Positions 5,600-5,862 of a stretch of 5,862 bases of DNA are shown piece by piece. Made by a program: the position numbers and the translations under genes. The notes under the pieces were generated by a model, which worked only from the letters and a program-made list of their open reading frames with translations, did not search any database and was not told the origin of the DNA. The stretch covers positions 521 through 6,382 of the forward strand of contig DDSG01000187.1 in the NCBI GenBank assembly GCA_002343325.1, read 5' to 3'. How positions within the stretch are numbered: position 1 is the first letter of the stretch; each line of letters opens with the position of its first letter. This DNA is from Phycisphaerales bacterium UBA2396. GTDB taxonomy: Bacteria > Planctomycetota > Phycisphaerae > Phycisphaerales > UBA1924.

Positions 5600-5734
5600 G
5601 TGAGTTCTGCGCGGGCCGCCACAGAGATGTGGAAAACATGTCGCTTTTTCCACAAGTCTTGGGGTGGACAGGGGTTTACTGTGCAGAAAACGAGAGATTC
5701 GTGTTGCAGGTTGGGTGATACTATGCTATCGTGA
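5600..5734 (+). CDS. Possible 44-codon small ORF (doubtful)
   Basis: The frame starts at GTG 5600 and ends with TGA at 5732-5734. It encodes VSSARAATEMWKTCRFFHKS, then a Gly/Cys-containing tail (three Cys in all). In its favour are a TACCCT hexamer 6 nt upstream, AAGGA immediately before the GTG, and a GTGA stop/start overlap with the candidate gene at 5731, which would suit translational coupling. Against it, codon use lacks the NNG bias of neighbouring + genes, it contains the DnaA-box-like pair, and its protein resembles no family I know. It is more likely a leader region than a gene. Confidence 0.2.
   Translation: MSSARAATEMWKTCRFFHKSWGGQGFTVQKTRDSCCRLGDTMLS
5628..5654. promoter_or_regulatory. 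Inverted pair of DnaA-box-like nonamers
   Basis: TGTGGAAAA at 5628-5636 and its exact reverse complement TTTTCCACA at 5646-5654 are separated by 9 nt. TTTTCCACA is one mismatch from the E. coli DnaA box TTATCCACA and equals a form reported for cyanobacterial DnaA boxes. The pair could bind DnaA cooperatively or form a hairpin. The stem is AT-rich and lacks a trailing T run, so a terminator is unlikely. Confidence 0.5.
5716..5724 (+). promoter_or_regulatory. Putative extended -10 promoter (TGATACTAT) upstream of the right-edge frame
   Basis: TGATACTAT matches the extended -10 form TGn-TANNNT. TACTAT (5719-5724) is followed by GCTATC (6 nt) and the GTG at 5731, with no Shine-Dalgarno site. This is the best sigma-70-like element in the window. 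An extended -10 can work without a strong -35, and none is seen. Confidence 0.5.
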
Positions 5735-5862
5735 CCCAAACATCGTACACGAACTTTGATCGGAAGGGTTCTGGAAGGTCGATGGTGGAATGGTGGGCGG
5801 TGGTGCTGGTTGGCGAGGGACGGCGGCGGGGGTGGGGGCGGGGGGGGGTCGGGAGAGGGGCG
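5731..5862 (+). CDS. Possible 5' end of a gene running off the right edge (uncertain)
   Basis: An open frame begins with GTG at 5731 and has no stop to the window end (44 codons). It starts VTQTSYTNFDRKGSGRSMVE, continues with a short hydrophobic stretch (WWAVVLVG), and ends Arg/Gly-rich because of the G-tract DNA. The placement 6 nt after a good TACTAT hexamer supports 5731, and ATG 5782 is an in-frame alternative. No family is recognisable. The first 17 codons are mixed in third-base use, unlike neighbouring genes, and a second frame from ATG 5790 is also open to the edge. Treat it as a candidate only; the promoter is better supported than the product. Confidence 0.35.
   Translation, partial: MTQTSYTNFDRKGSGRSMVEWWAVVLVGEGRRRGWGRGGVGRGA
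5828..5860 (+). repeat. G-tract array, putative G-quadruplex motif
   Basis: Five G runs of 5, 5, 9, 3 and 4 bases occur at 5828-5832, 5834-5838, 5840-5848, 5851-5853 and 5857-5860, with loops of 1-3 nt. This satisfies the standard four-tract quadruplex pattern with very short loops. It is at the extreme right edge and may matter for replication, expression or sequencing quality. Confidence 0.7.

Larger units (their letters stand above)
5578..5730. other. AT-richer intergenic island downstream of dprA
   Basis: Bases 5621-5760 contain 64 G+C of 140 (46%), against roughly 70% in the neighbouring genes. The region holds a palindrome GGGTACCC (5585-5592), a TACCCT hexamer, the inverted DnaA-box-like pair, a degenerate third match TGTGCAGAAAA (5680-5690) and an extended -10-like TGATACTAT. 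I see no tRNA, riboswitch or convincing intrinsic terminator for dprA. Confidence 0.7.

Noticed and set aside
5628..5654. Chromosomal origin of replication
   Set aside because: Only two good boxes are visible and the + strand stays G-rich on both sides, so there is no skew switch. Kept only as a DnaA-box-like regulatory candidate.
4270..5739. A 489-codon minus-strand frame antisense to dprA
   Set aside because: Composition is dominated by Arg, Pro and His with no recognisable motif, while the + strand encodes every conserved DprA block.

Overview
The window looks like ordinary chromosome from a very GC-rich bacterium. Cell-envelope genes (three lipoprotein signal sequences, a SpoIID-type peptidoglycan glycosidase, a serine beta-lactamase-fold hydrolase), an uncharacterised Cys-rich membrane protein and extreme NNG/NNC codon use fit Planctomycetota, perhaps Phycisphaerae. 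That placement is inference from gene style, not from a marker gene.

Layout, left to right. (1) 1-912 (+), a serine beta-lactamase-family hydrolase cut by the left edge exactly at its catalytic SxxK serine. (2) 890-1780 (-), an unrecognised four-helix membrane protein with a cysteine-rich tail, converging on and overlapping gene 1 by 23 bp. (3) 1821-2420 (+), a cyclophilin-type peptidyl-prolyl isomerase lipoprotein, divergent from gene 2 across 40 bp. (4) 2445-3848 (-), a SpoIID/LytB-domain lipoprotein, convergent with gene 3 across a 24-bp gap. (5) 3911-4321 (+), a small lipoprotein of unknown function, divergent from gene 4 across 62 bp. (6) 4345-5577 (+), dprA, 23 bp after gene 5 and probably co-transcribed. 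(7) 5578-5862, an AT-richer intergenic island with a DnaA-box-like inverted pair and promoter-like hexamers. It leads into a possible gene start at 5731 that leaves the window through a G-rich, quadruplex-prone tract.

Genes 1, 3, 4 and 5 most likely act in the periplasm or cell envelope. DprA acts on single-stranded DNA in the cytoplasm. Nothing shows they form one pathway: orientation alternates and only genes 5 and 6 look like an operon.

The clearest signals beyond the genes are regulatory and compositional. Several start codons without a Shine-Dalgarno site lie exactly 6 nt after a TANNNT hexamer, the geometry of leaderless transcription. The + strand is G-rich whichever strand is coding, so + genes favour NNG codons and - genes NNC codons. 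I found no CRISPR array, mobile element, tRNA or rRNA, and no convincing undescribed multi-gene system.
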